A stretch of DNA of 64,000 bases from Streptomyces tuirus (lineage in GTDB: Bacteria; Actinomycetota; Actinomycetes; Streptomycetales; Streptomycetaceae), in assembly GCA_018195615.1 (NCBI GenBank), contig JAGTPG010000001.1:1922501-1986500 (forward strand), written 5' to 3'. Below the pieces are notes generated by a model that saw nothing but the letters and a program-made list of their open reading frames with translations, did no database searches and was not told where the DNA came from. The translations under genes and the position numbers were made by a program. Of this stretch, positions 21,541-30,240 are shown piece after piece. The first letter of the stretch is position 1; each line of letters starts with the position of its first letter.

Positions 21541-23856
21541 ATGGACCTCGAAACCCTGCGCGACGCCAACTTCAAGCTGCTGGACGACGCCGTCACGGAC
21601 TGGTCTACCCTCGTCAAGAACCTCGCAACGCTGAAGAAGGACGCCGAGGACGAGCTGCACCAGGCCGCGAACAAGGCGGACTGGGCCGGCGTGAACGCTC
21701 AAGTTTCGAAGGAATTCATCGGCAAGACGGCCGGCGAGTTCAGCGACGCGCACACCCAGGCCAGCACGATCCATAAAATCCTCGCGGACACACAGGGAGA
21801 GCTGAAGGGGTATCACCAACAACTCGTCGACGCCATCGAGGGCGGCCGGAAGAAGAATCTGACGGTCATCGGCTACGAGGGTGGATTCACTGTCACATCG
21901 AGCGTGCCGCCGGAGGGTCGGGCGCAACAGGACAAGGACAACCAGTCCGAGATCACCTCACTCCGGGACCAACTCCAGAGCATCCTCGACAAGGCGACCG
22001 AGAGCGACAACTCGGTCAGGACCGTCCTGCAGGCCATCGCCGACCAGAGCAAGCTCGGCTTCTCGGACGCCTCGTACAAGGACCGGGACAGCGCCGCCGA
22101 GGCCCTCAAGCAGGCCACCGAGCTGGCGAAGCTGGCGCGGAAGGATCCCAAGGACCTCAGCCCTGAGGAATTCGACCGGCTTCTCAACGGGCTCAACAAG
22201 TACGGCACCGACGATTTGTTCGCCGAAAGGTTCGCCACGACGCTCGGTCCGCAGAAGACTCTGGAGTTCTGGACCGGTGTCAACGACCCGCACCGGGGCA
22301 ACTACGAACTCGGGCAGAAGCGGCTGGACAAGTTCGACGATCTGCAGCGCAGCCTGGGCACCACGCTCGCCAGCGCCACGCAGAGCGATTCGGTCGCGAT
22401 GACCGAGTGGAAGCGCACGTTGATCGACATCGGCGACAAGCCGGTCTATGGCAACAACGGCGGCGGCCCCATGGGCTTCCAGGTCATGAGTAACCTGATG
22501 CGGACCGGGGACTACGACGACCAGTTCCTGAAGGACTACGGCAGCAAGCTCATGGCCACCGAGCGCAAGCTCACGGGCAACGGCGAGCACGCCAACATGG
22601 CGTGGCAGCACATGGGTGCGGACCCCTGGCTGAACCGCATCGGCGAGGACAGCGGCTCCGACCCTCTCACCGGCTATTTGAAGGGTCTCTCCAACAGCCC
22701 TGATGCCGCTACGGACTTCTTCAACCAAGAGTTCATCAACAAGGACGACAAAGACAACCCCTTCGAACGGGACACGGACGGCAACGGCAGGAACGGCAAG
22801 GTCACGCTCTCCAACTTCCAGTACCTCTTCGAGGAGCGGGAATGGCCGAAGGAGACGGATCTCAAGGGCGACGACCTACGCACCGGGGAGAACAACCTCG
22901 CCCTGGCGCTGGAGGCGGCAACTACGGGGCATCCCGCGGGCGAGGTGCCTACCATCGACACACCAGCGCACACGCGAGAGCAGTCCCAGCTCATGGAGAG
23001 CCTGGTCGCGTCGATCGCGGACGATCCGGAGCGGCTCACCGGCCGGGGGTTCATGACCGACAGCGTCGGACAGATCACGTCGGAGTACCTGCCGGACATC
23101 AACCGCTCCATGACCGACGTCGTGCGGGATCCGGACTCCGACAAATGGCGGGAGGTGGAGAAGCTGTACCCCGTCGCCGGCTCGGAAGCCAAGCTGGATC
23201 ACGCGTCGGTGAGCAAGCTGCTCTTCGCCGTCGGCCAAAACCCGGAAGGGTACGCCGCTGTCGAGGTCGGCCAGAAGGCGTACATGGGCAAGCTGATGGA
23301 CTACCACCTGAACCCGGACCTGCCGGAGGCCCAGCGGCTCTCCGACGACGAAGAACTGGTCATCCGGCAGATCGCCGGACGATCCGGTGAGGTGTCCGGG
23401 ACGCTCGCGCTGGGCGCACAGGAGTACATCGGCAAGGAGGCCTCGGACAAGGACAAGGAATATGAGCACGCCGTCGCCCAGAAGAAGAACATCATCTCCG
23501 GTACGGTCGGCACCGTGGTCGGCGTCGGTACGTCCTTCGTCGCCACCCCCTGGGTCGGGGCGGCGGTCGGCGGCACCGTCGGCACAGTCACCAGCACCGT
23601 CCTGGAATCGGTGTTCAAGGACGCCGAGGGCCACGCCATGGACCAGGCGCAACAGACCGGTGGCGAGTACTGGCAGGAAGGCCTGACACGGAACCTGACC
23701 GTCACGGAGGATGCCGCCCGGACGGCGGCGGACAAGTACCACACGATGGACACGAGCGACGCCGGTATCACAGCCCGTGAGGCGGCCCGCCAGGGTTACA
23801 TCAACGCACGCGCCATCGTGGACGGACAGGCGCCCGGTAGCATCGCCGCCTTCTGA
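21541..23856 (+). CDS. Large WXG-like protein, candidate T7SS substrate
   Basis: 771 residues from ATG 21541 (MDLETLRDANFKLLDDAV); the open frame upstream is not protein-like. The N-terminal 120 residues are a helical hairpin with W48-A-G50 (NKADWAGVNAQVSKEF), the arrangement of long WXG/LXG-type substrates. The middle is a large globular region without a catalytic motif I recognise. Residues about 650-690 are a Gly/Val-rich hydrophobic stretch (ISGTVGTVVGVGTSFVAT) that could insert in a membrane. Near residue 733, KYHTMDTSD contains YxxxD, the T7SS export signal. Intact frame over 2.3 kb. It sits between a helical partner gene and a lipoprotein gene. Inference: secreted effector or surface protein, possibly pore-forming. 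Confidence 0.85.
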   Translation: MDLETLRDANFKLLDDAVTDWSTLVKNLATLKKDAEDELHQAANKADWAGVNAQVSKEFIGKTAGEFSDAHTQASTIHKILADTQGELKGYHQQLVDAIEGGRKKNLTVIGYEGGFTVTSSVPPEGRAQQDKDNQSEITSLRDQLQSILDKATESDNSVRTVLQAIADQSKLGFSDASYKDRDSAAEALKQATELAKLARKDPKDLSPEEFDRLLNGLNKYGTDDLFAERFATTLGPQKTLEFWTGVNDPHRGNYELGQKRLDKFDDLQRSLGTTLASATQSDSVAMTEWKRTLIDIGDKPVYGNNGGGPMGFQVMSNLMRTGDYDDQFLKDYGSKLMATERKLTGNGEHANMAWQHMGADPWLNRIGEDSGSDPLTGYLKGLSNSPDAATDFFNQEFINKDDKDNPFERDTDGNGRNGKVTLSNFQYLFEEREWPKETDLKGDDLRTGENNLALALEAATTGHPAGEVPTIDTPAHTREQSQLMESLVASIADDPERLTGRGFMTDSVGQITSEYLPDINRSMTDVVRDPDSDKWREVEKLYPVAGSEAKLDHASVSKLLFAVGQNPEGYAAVEVGQKAYMGKLMDYHLNPDLPEAQRLSDDEELVIRQIAGRSGEVSGTLALGAQEYIGKEASDKDKEYEHAVAQKKNIISGTVGTVVGVGTSFVATPWVGAAVGGTVGTVTSTVLESVFKDAEGHAMDQAQQTGGEYWQEGLTRNLTVTEDAARTAADKYHTMDTSDAGITAREAARQGYINARAIVDGQAPGSIAAF

Positions 23857-23883
23857 TCATCTCTGCCCGACGAAGGGGATCTT

Positions 23884-24436
23884 GTGAGTGTTCGCCCTGC
23901 ACCTTGGCGACAGCGAGGCATGACTGCCGTCGCGGCGATCTCTGTCCTTGCTGCCGCGATGTCCGCTTGTGACAGTAATGAGTCCGCCCGCGACTACGCA
24001 GTTCCGAAGAAGCTGTGCGGCGTCGCTGTCGACGCCGGAGACCTCGAGCCATTCCTCCCGAACGGCAAGGGCATCACCGTGCGGGACAAGTCCGGCGGTG
24101 GGACAAAGGTGTGCGAGGTTGTCGTGGACAACAAGCTAGCCCTAAGGGCCACGCAGGCATGGGTGGAAGAGGGGAAGACCACGGCCTACTTCGCCTCCAG
24201 CCAGTCGCTCAAGGCCCCGAACATTCGGCTGAAGAGGAACGGTTCCGCTACTCGGGAACGAGGCCTTCGGAAAGACGGATGGCTGCATCGACGAGCGACA
24301 CGGCCAGGAACTGTACACAGCGGTGCAGGCCCAGGGCTCGGACCACAGCGATGCCGAGGCGATGAAGCGGCTCATCGCCGCCTATACGAGCGAGGTCGAG
24401 GCTTCAGCGGCGTGCAAGTCGGGCGGATTGAAGTGA
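23884..24436 (+). CDS. Lipoprotein in the T7SS cluster (two frameshifts)
   Basis: About 184 residues. The N-terminus MSVRPAPWRQRGMTAVAAIS leads to a lipobox AAAMSAC, so it should be lipid-anchored outside the membrane. The GTG start at 23884 has AAGGGGA just upstream, 27 nt after the large WXG-like gene, suggesting one transcript. Two single-base losses near 24232 and at the G run 24254-24256 shift the frame. The C-terminal part then reads NEAFGKTDGCIDERHGQELY and ends ASAACKSGGLK. Several cysteines may form disulfides. It might immunise against, tether or help export the neighbour's product; this is inference. Confidence 0.75.
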
Positions 24437-24534
24437 GATTACGCGCCGCCTTGTCATCCCGAGGGTTCTCCTGCTCAGCGGTATGCAGCGCACACTAGCC
24501 GGGCACCATTTCACCTGGCTGCTAGGCGTGTCAC

Positions 24535-24768
24535 TTATGGCTGGCCAGCGGAGACGCCGAACCCCTGGATGGCCATGTAGATAAGCATGCCAGCGAGGAA
24601 TACGAACAGGATACGAGTGACGGTAAAGGCCGAGTCGGGCACTTCTTCAGCTCCTGGGTTGAACCGTCGGCGCCGGTCTCGTACCCACTCTGCCTTGATG
24701 CAGGCCATGGCCAGAAAAACGACTGCCAGAACAATGCCGATCAGATTGAGTTTGTCGAGTGCATTCAT
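24535..24768 (-). CDS. Small two-helix membrane protein
   Basis: 77 residues from ATG 24766-24768 with AGGAG 8 nt upstream. Two hydrophobic helices (NLIGIVLAVVFLAMACIKAE and ILFVFLAGMLIYMAIQGFGV) are separated by a basic loop (WVRDRRRRFNPGAEE). It lies 28 nt after the canonical mycosin gene in the eccB-mycosin unit. It could be a small subunit or chaperone of the T7SS membrane complex; no family recognised. Because of a frameshift in the mycosin gene the two appear fused in one frame, but the ribosome site shows this is a separate gene. Confidence 0.75.
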   Translation of the reverse strand: MNALDKLNLIGIVLAVVFLAMACIKAEWVRDRRRRFNPGAEEVPDSAFTVTRILFVFLAGMLIYMAIQGFGVSAGQP

Positions 24769-24796
24769 ACTTGTCGCTCCTGCCCTGTCTTCGTCA

Positions 24797-26081
24797 TTAA
24801 ACGTGCCGTCGCCTGCGCGCATCCCGCACGGCGATCGCCGCTCCGCCCAATCCAGCCACCAGAACCAGCCCCCGACCACCACGTACGTACCCAACCGCAC
24901 GTTTCGCTCCTGCTCCGACTCCCCTAGATGGACCGGCTCCACCGACGGCGCCACCCCCTTCGCCACGCCGCTCTCGGGCCTGGGGGACTCCACCGGGTTG
25001 GCAGGGTCGATGTCCGTCAACGCCTTGACCGGGTCCACCACCCCCCACCCGACCAGCCGGTCTCGGCCGGGGATCGAGCGTTCCGCTGTCTGTTGGATCT
25101 GGGCGACGACCTGCTGGGCCGTCCAGTTGGGGTGTTTCGCCTTCAGGAGCGCTGCCACTCCGGCCACATAAGGGGCCGAGAAGCTGGTGCCGTTGTCGGA
25201 GCAATGGCCGTCGCCGGGGACGGTGGAGATCATGTCGACGCCGGGGGCGGCCACGCCCACGAAGTCACCCGACTGGGAAAAGGACGCTCGCTCGTTGTTG
25301 CGGTCCGAGGAGGCCACCGCGAGGACCCCCTTGAATGACGCCGGGTACGTGATCTTGACGTTGCCGCCGAGGCCGTCGTTGCCCGCTGAAGCGACCACAA
25401 CCACCTTGTGGTCGAGAGCGTAATCGACGGCTTGCTTCAGGCTGGCCTCAGGCCTGACCGCGTTGGCCGTGTCCTGGGAGATGTTGATGACGTCGGCACC
25501 CGCGTCCACGGCGTAGCGAATGGACATGGCCAGATACTCGGCCGTCCCGTTGCCCTCGGCGTCGTTTTGCTGGATGGGGATGATCGTGGCCTCAGGAGCG
25601 AGGCCGACGAAGCCGGTCCCTTGACCGGGCGGGCGGCGATGATGCCGGCCACCCGCGTGCCGTGGCCCACGGTGTCCGTCGTACCTTGCTCGTTGCCGCG
25701 TTCGATCTTCTCGCCCTTGGCGGTCTTCGGTGGGAGGAAGTTCTTGCCCTTGGAGACGTCGACAGCACGGACGAGCTGGGGGTTCTTGACGTCGACGCCG
25801 GTGTCGATCACCGCTACCTGGGCACCCTTGCCCTTCGTCTGCGCCCAGAGCTCGTCGAGGTTGACCCGTTGCAGCGACCACGGGCGGCCCTCGTACTTCT
25901 TCGAGGGGAATGTGCACTGGCCGCTGTCGTCCGCTCGTGCCACGGGTGCCATGAAGGCGAGATGCACCGTGGCCGCGAGAGCGGTCGTGGTGACCAGGGA
26001 CGCCACGACCGGAGAACCCCAACCCCCGTGCGCTGCCAGGGGCTTACGCGCTGTGGGCCTCATATCGCCTCTCTTCGACAT
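24797..26081 (-). CDS. mycP: Mycosin (T7SS subtilisin protease), canonical (two frameshifts)
   Basis: About 428 residues. Signal peptide to about A50 (AATVHLAFMAPVARADD), then a subtilase domain with all catalytic elements: D93 (AVIDTGVD), H140 (TVGHGTRVAG), oxyanion N235 (ASAGNDG) and S300 (NGTSFSAPYVAG). A proline-rich linker and a C-terminal helix (VVVGGGLVLVAGLGGAAIAV after correction) end in RRRRHV. ATG 26079-26081 with GAGGAGA 8 nt upstream. One G is lost near 25617-25621 and one from the run 24869-24873; both are homopolymer losses. It lies directly downstream of eccB (23-nt gap) and ahead of the 77-aa membrane protein. Known role: mycosins stabilise the ESX membrane complex and process substrates. 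Confidence 0.92.
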
Positions 26082-26104
26082 GAGTTCGCTCTCCTCGGCG
26101 CCGA

Positions 26105-27629
26105 CTACGAACCCTGCGGCTGCCGCGCCGCCGCCTCCGACAGGCGTGGTCCGGTCGGCAGGAACGTCGACCACTCCGCCGGGACAGGAGTCGGGTCGAC
26201 CTGCTCGTAACCCAATCGGGTCTGGGCGATCTTGGCTTCGGTCAGCTCCTGCTGACGCTGTTTGGCGGAGGTTCCGATGCCTTTGTCGTCGGTCGCGCTG
26301 TCGCTGTTGGACTGCAGGGCATAGCGCAGGCCGGTGTCGGTTACCAGGAAGACGCTGCCGGCCTTGGTCTCCTTGCCCTTGAACTGGCGGTAGAGCTGGC
26401 CGGAGCCCGGGGTGACGTAAGCGCTGGACGATCCGGTGGGCAGCTGCGCGGGGAAGTCGGTGCCCACCCAGGTGGACAGGCTTGTCGCGCCGCTGCCGGC
26501 GTTGACCGAGCGCAGGACGTTGCAGACGGTGTTGCGCCCGGTCGTCGCGCTGGCGCCGTCGTTGACCGTCCGCGGCTTGTACGCCGGCCACTTCTTGCTG
26601 CCCATGAAGGTCGTGCTCTCCACGACCGCACCGGGGCTGACCTGCTGCGCCTCGCCCGCCTGCCCGACGGCTACGAGGTCGCTGCTGTTGAGCAGCAGCG
26701 TAGCGGTGAACTCGGAGATGCGGGCTACGCGGCCGGGGAGTACGACGTAGTACTGCATTCTCGTGCCGTCGTAGGCCTTGATGACCATGCCCACCTTGTC
26801 GTACTCCCCGAGGCTGTCGGAGGCGCCTGCCGCCTGGCCCGGCGTGCCCTCGACCGTCGGAATCGAGAGCGGGTCACCCGTGCGCAGGGTGTCGAGCCAC
26901 TCCTGTGACACCCGCTGCGGGGCGCGGCTCCGGGTGTCGAGAGCCTTGAGGAGTTCCTTGTCGGTCGGGTCGGCGATCCGGTACGCGTAGCCACGGGAGT
27001 CGATGACGTACTGGGTCTTGCCGTCCGGGCCGACGACGTACATCAGGTCACCCATGGCGAGCTTGTCGTCGCCCTCGGTCCTGGACCACTCCTTCTCGGC
27101 GAGGACGAACGCCGCCTTCTGAATGGCACGGCCGCCGTCTGCGGGACGCTCACAGACCATCCAGCGCTTGGGGGCCTCCGCCTCGCCGCCGGACGGCAGC
27201 CGGTCGGGGCGTACGGGATGCCGATCGTGGCGCCGTGCGGCGGTTTGCCGCTGTCCAGGACCTTCTCGTCGACGGTGATGACGCTGGTCTTGCTCGGGTC
27301 CAGGAGCAGCTTGGCGGACGCCATGTTGAGCACCGGGTGCAGCTGCTTCTCGCCGCCCGTTTTCAGCACGACGTACCGCGTGGTCGAGTCACTCGCGACG
27401 ATGACGTGCTCACCCGGCTCGTCCCAGCCTCGGGGGCAGTCGGGCTGAACAGGCCGACGGCTCCGAACACCGCGAGGACCACCACGCCGACGACGGTGCC
27501 GGGCCAGACCGCGCTCAGTGGCTTGGGTGCTCCCTCCTCCGAACCCGAAGGCGAGGGACGCAGAAAGGATGCGAGTGTGCGGCGCTTCGCGAAGGTATAG
27601 GCGTTGAGTTCGTCACGCCGTGATGCCAT
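26105..27629 (-). CDS. eccB: Type VII secretion protein EccB (two frameshifts)
   Basis: Core T7SS subunit with a large extracytoplasmic domain. About 508 residues. The N-terminus MASRRDELNAYTFAKRR is characteristic of EccB, followed by a single membrane helix (VWPGTVVGVVVLAVFGAVGLF, about 43-62). The rest is extracytoplasmic: the region around MASAKLLLD and the C-terminal half (GLRYALQSNSDS...LGYEQVDPTPVPAEW) match the family. Frames break at the C run 27423-27425 and the G run 27208-27211, one base each. It is divergent from eccE. Known from mycobacteria: EccB has a repeat-domain periplasmic rod, and mycosin docks on it, which fits the gene order. Confidence 0.93.
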
Positions 27630-27831
27630 GTTGTCCGCTCACTCCTCGTGCGGAGCCATGGGGCACGTCAAGATCCGTCCCCCGGCTTTCGGTTCCCTCT
27701 GCTGCCTCGGTTGTCAGCTCCGGCCCTACTATGCCTGTTGCGTGGGCCTACGTGCGGCACGGGTAGGGTGCCATGGGCCCCAAGAGGCTTGCGCTGCGCT
27801 GGATTCGGGATCATTCGGGGGTTTGTGAGTG

Positions 27832-29174
27832 ATGGCTTCCGCACCGCGGGCCAGGTCGCGGTCGCAATCGGGGTCGCGTCCGCGTGGCGTCGGCCGACCA
27901 GGCCCCCAGGGCTCCGTACCGGCCACGCCTGGCAGGGCGGCGATCGGCAGCACCGTCACACCTACCTTGAGGGCGCGCTCGAATCGCGGTGGCTCGTTCG
28001 CGGTGCAGCGGCTCGTGCTGCTGGAGCTGGCGGCGGCGCTCGTGGTCGGCGGCTGGTGCGTCGGCACCTACGCACTGGTCCCGGCTGCCGCTGTCGCCGC
28101 CCCGCTCGTGGCACTCGCGTTCGTACGGCGCCGTGGACGCTCTCTGCCCGAGTGGCTGGCGTCCGTGCAGGGCCTGCGATCCCGTCGCCGAAGTGCCGCG
28201 AACTCACCGGTACCTCCCGGCACCGACTCCGGTCTCGTCCCTGCCGTCGAGTGCGTCCCGAGCCTGCGCACGTACAGCTACAGCCGTGGCGACGACCGGC
28301 GGCCGGTCGGCATGGTGGGTGACGGGGCATTCCTGACTGTGGTGCTCCAGGTGGAGGCGGACGCCGGTGCCCTGCGCGCCGAACTGAGCCGCAGACCACT
28401 GCCCGTGGCCCACGTGCGGGACGCTCTGGAGGTGGACGGGATACGTCTGGAGTCGGCGCAGATCGTGGTGCACACCCAGCCCGCTCCGGCCCCGCATCTG
28501 CCGCAGCAGTCGGTCGTAGTGACCAACTACACGCAGTTGCAGGCACAAGTCGCCTCGCCTGCCGTCCGGATCATGTGGGTCGCGCTGAAGCTGGATCCCG
28601 AACTGTGCCCGGAAGCAGTGGCCGCGCGCGGGGCGGACTCCTGGGGGCGCAGAAGTGCCTTTCCCGGGCAGGGGAACACCTGTCGAGCCGCCTGACGGGT
28701 GCCGGATTCCGCGCAACCCTGCTCACGGAGGAGGAACTGACGGCCGCCATCGCCACCTCCGTGTGTGCCAACCCGATGGTGACCGCCCAGGCCGAGCGTG
28801 GCGAGGCCCCGCGTCGGCGAACCGAGGAATCCAGCCGGAGCTGGCGTTGCGACAACCGTCGGCACACCACCTACTGGGTGCGCCGCTGGCCCCCACTGGG
28901 AGGGGCGGGCGCTGCGCCGGCACAGTTGGTGGCATCGTTGACCTCGGTTCCCGCACTGGCGACGACGTTCAGCCTCACATTGGCCCGGGGCGGGCAGCAA
29001 GATGTGACGGTGGCAGGACACCTGCGAATCACAGGCCGAAGCAGCGATGAACTGACGGCTGCCCGGCGTGATGTCGAGCATGCGGCACGGCAAGCACGGG
29101 TCGGGCTTGCCCGTTTGGACCGCGAACAGCTTCCCGGCGTTCTCGCCACTCTGCCGCTCGGAGGGGCCCGCTGA
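27832..29174 (+). CDS. eccE: Type VII secretion protein EccE (one frameshift)
   Basis: Peripheral membrane subunit of the ESX complex. About 447 residues. The N-terminus is basic and Pro/Gly-rich, then two close hydrophobic helices (LVLLELAAALVVGGWCVG and YALVPAAAVAAPLVALAFV), then a cytosolic domain (RTYSYSRGDDRRPVGMVGDG, TYWVRRWPP). One G is lost from the run 28630-28633; the frame resumes as GGLLGAQKCLSRAGEHL. I place the start at ATG 27832, although a GTG three bases earlier is in frame and no strong ribosome site is visible. It is divergent from eccB and its TGA overlaps the next ATG by one base. Confidence 0.85.
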
Positions 29175-29946
29175 TGGGCATGACGACACCGACCGTGCCC
29201 TCGTCTCGAACCGGCGGCGAGCCACATACTCCGGGCTTCGGACAGCGACTGCGCACGGGCTTCGGTCTGCTCGGCCCTCGGCACCCGCGGCACTCACTGT
29301 CGGTGGAAGAGATAGACGTGCTGTCCCTGCCCGTGGGCGACGACGGCGTGGTGGTCGGAGTGAACACCGAGGGCCAGCCCGCCGTGCTCGGGGTGAATCG
29401 TCCTTCGCCCTATGGTGTCGTGCTCATCGGTGGCCTGTGGACGGCCCAGGTGCTCGCTCTGCGCGCAGCGGCCACGGGTGCCCGCGTCGCCGTCGAGACG
29501 GGACGCCCGCAGGCCTGGGCACAGATGGTGCACGCCTTGGGCGGCGGGCAGAACGGCCTGACGGTGTACGACGTCGGCCGGGTGCCCCCGCAAGGTGCCT
29601 CGGCCGGTACGCCGGTGCTGGTGGTGCGAGACTGCGGTATGCGCCCTCCGCGTGGGCGGGTCGTGTCAGGCCCTTGGCAGTCGGTGCTGACCTTGCTGCC
29701 GTATCTGAGCCCCGTCGCCCGCGACTGATTCGGCAGGCACAGCTCGTCGGTGTGCAGCGGGTCTCACCGGACGAGGCGGCGGAGCTGGGCCGCACCTTGG
29801 CGCTGCCTCAGGATGACGTGGGGTCGCTGCCTACGCTGCCCGACGGGGTCACCCTGTGGTGTGCCGATGGCGACCGGCAGTATGTGATGACGCAGCCCAC
29901 GGATACCGAGACCGGACTCCTGGGCGCCCCGCGGCGAATTGACTGA
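29174..29946 (+). CDS. EccE-coupled hypothetical protein (one frameshift)
   Basis: About 257 residues. ATG 29174 overlaps the eccE stop (TGATG), so the two are translationally coupled. It looks soluble, with alternating hydrophobic strands (VLSLPVGDDGVVVGVNTEGQ, YGVVLIGGLWTAQVLALRAA) reminiscent of an alpha/beta fold but without a P-loop. One C is lost at 29718-29720; the frame resumes RLIRQAQLVGVQRVSPDEA. No family recognised. Strict coupling to EccE suggests a partner or regulatory subunit of the machine found in actinomycetes other than mycobacteria. Confidence 0.75.
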
Positions 29947-30240
29947 CGTCACGTCTCCCTGAGCTGAACGTTCCCGTCCGGTTTATGTCTGTTGGACAGT
30001 GAACGTACACCCCGTATGCGCCGCTTGTGGCGATCGGCTGTTGATGGAGAGGTGGGCGCGCCTGACGCGTTCGGGTCGGTCGTGATTAGGCTGGGACGGG
30101 GCGCGACGTCAAAACCCGTGGAGTGGGCGTCGGCGTCCCCGGGGAAGCGGGGGAGTTTGTGGCTTCGGACGACCTCGGACGACAAGCAAGGGTCGCCCCA
30201 GCACGGCATGAGGGTGCTCGACCACACCAGGAGGAACACT

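Noticed and set aside
24535..26022. Mycosin fused to a C-terminal membrane protein
   Set aside because: The apparent fusion results from a lost G at 24869-24873; the mycosin has its own stop at 24797 and the small protein has its own ribosome site.
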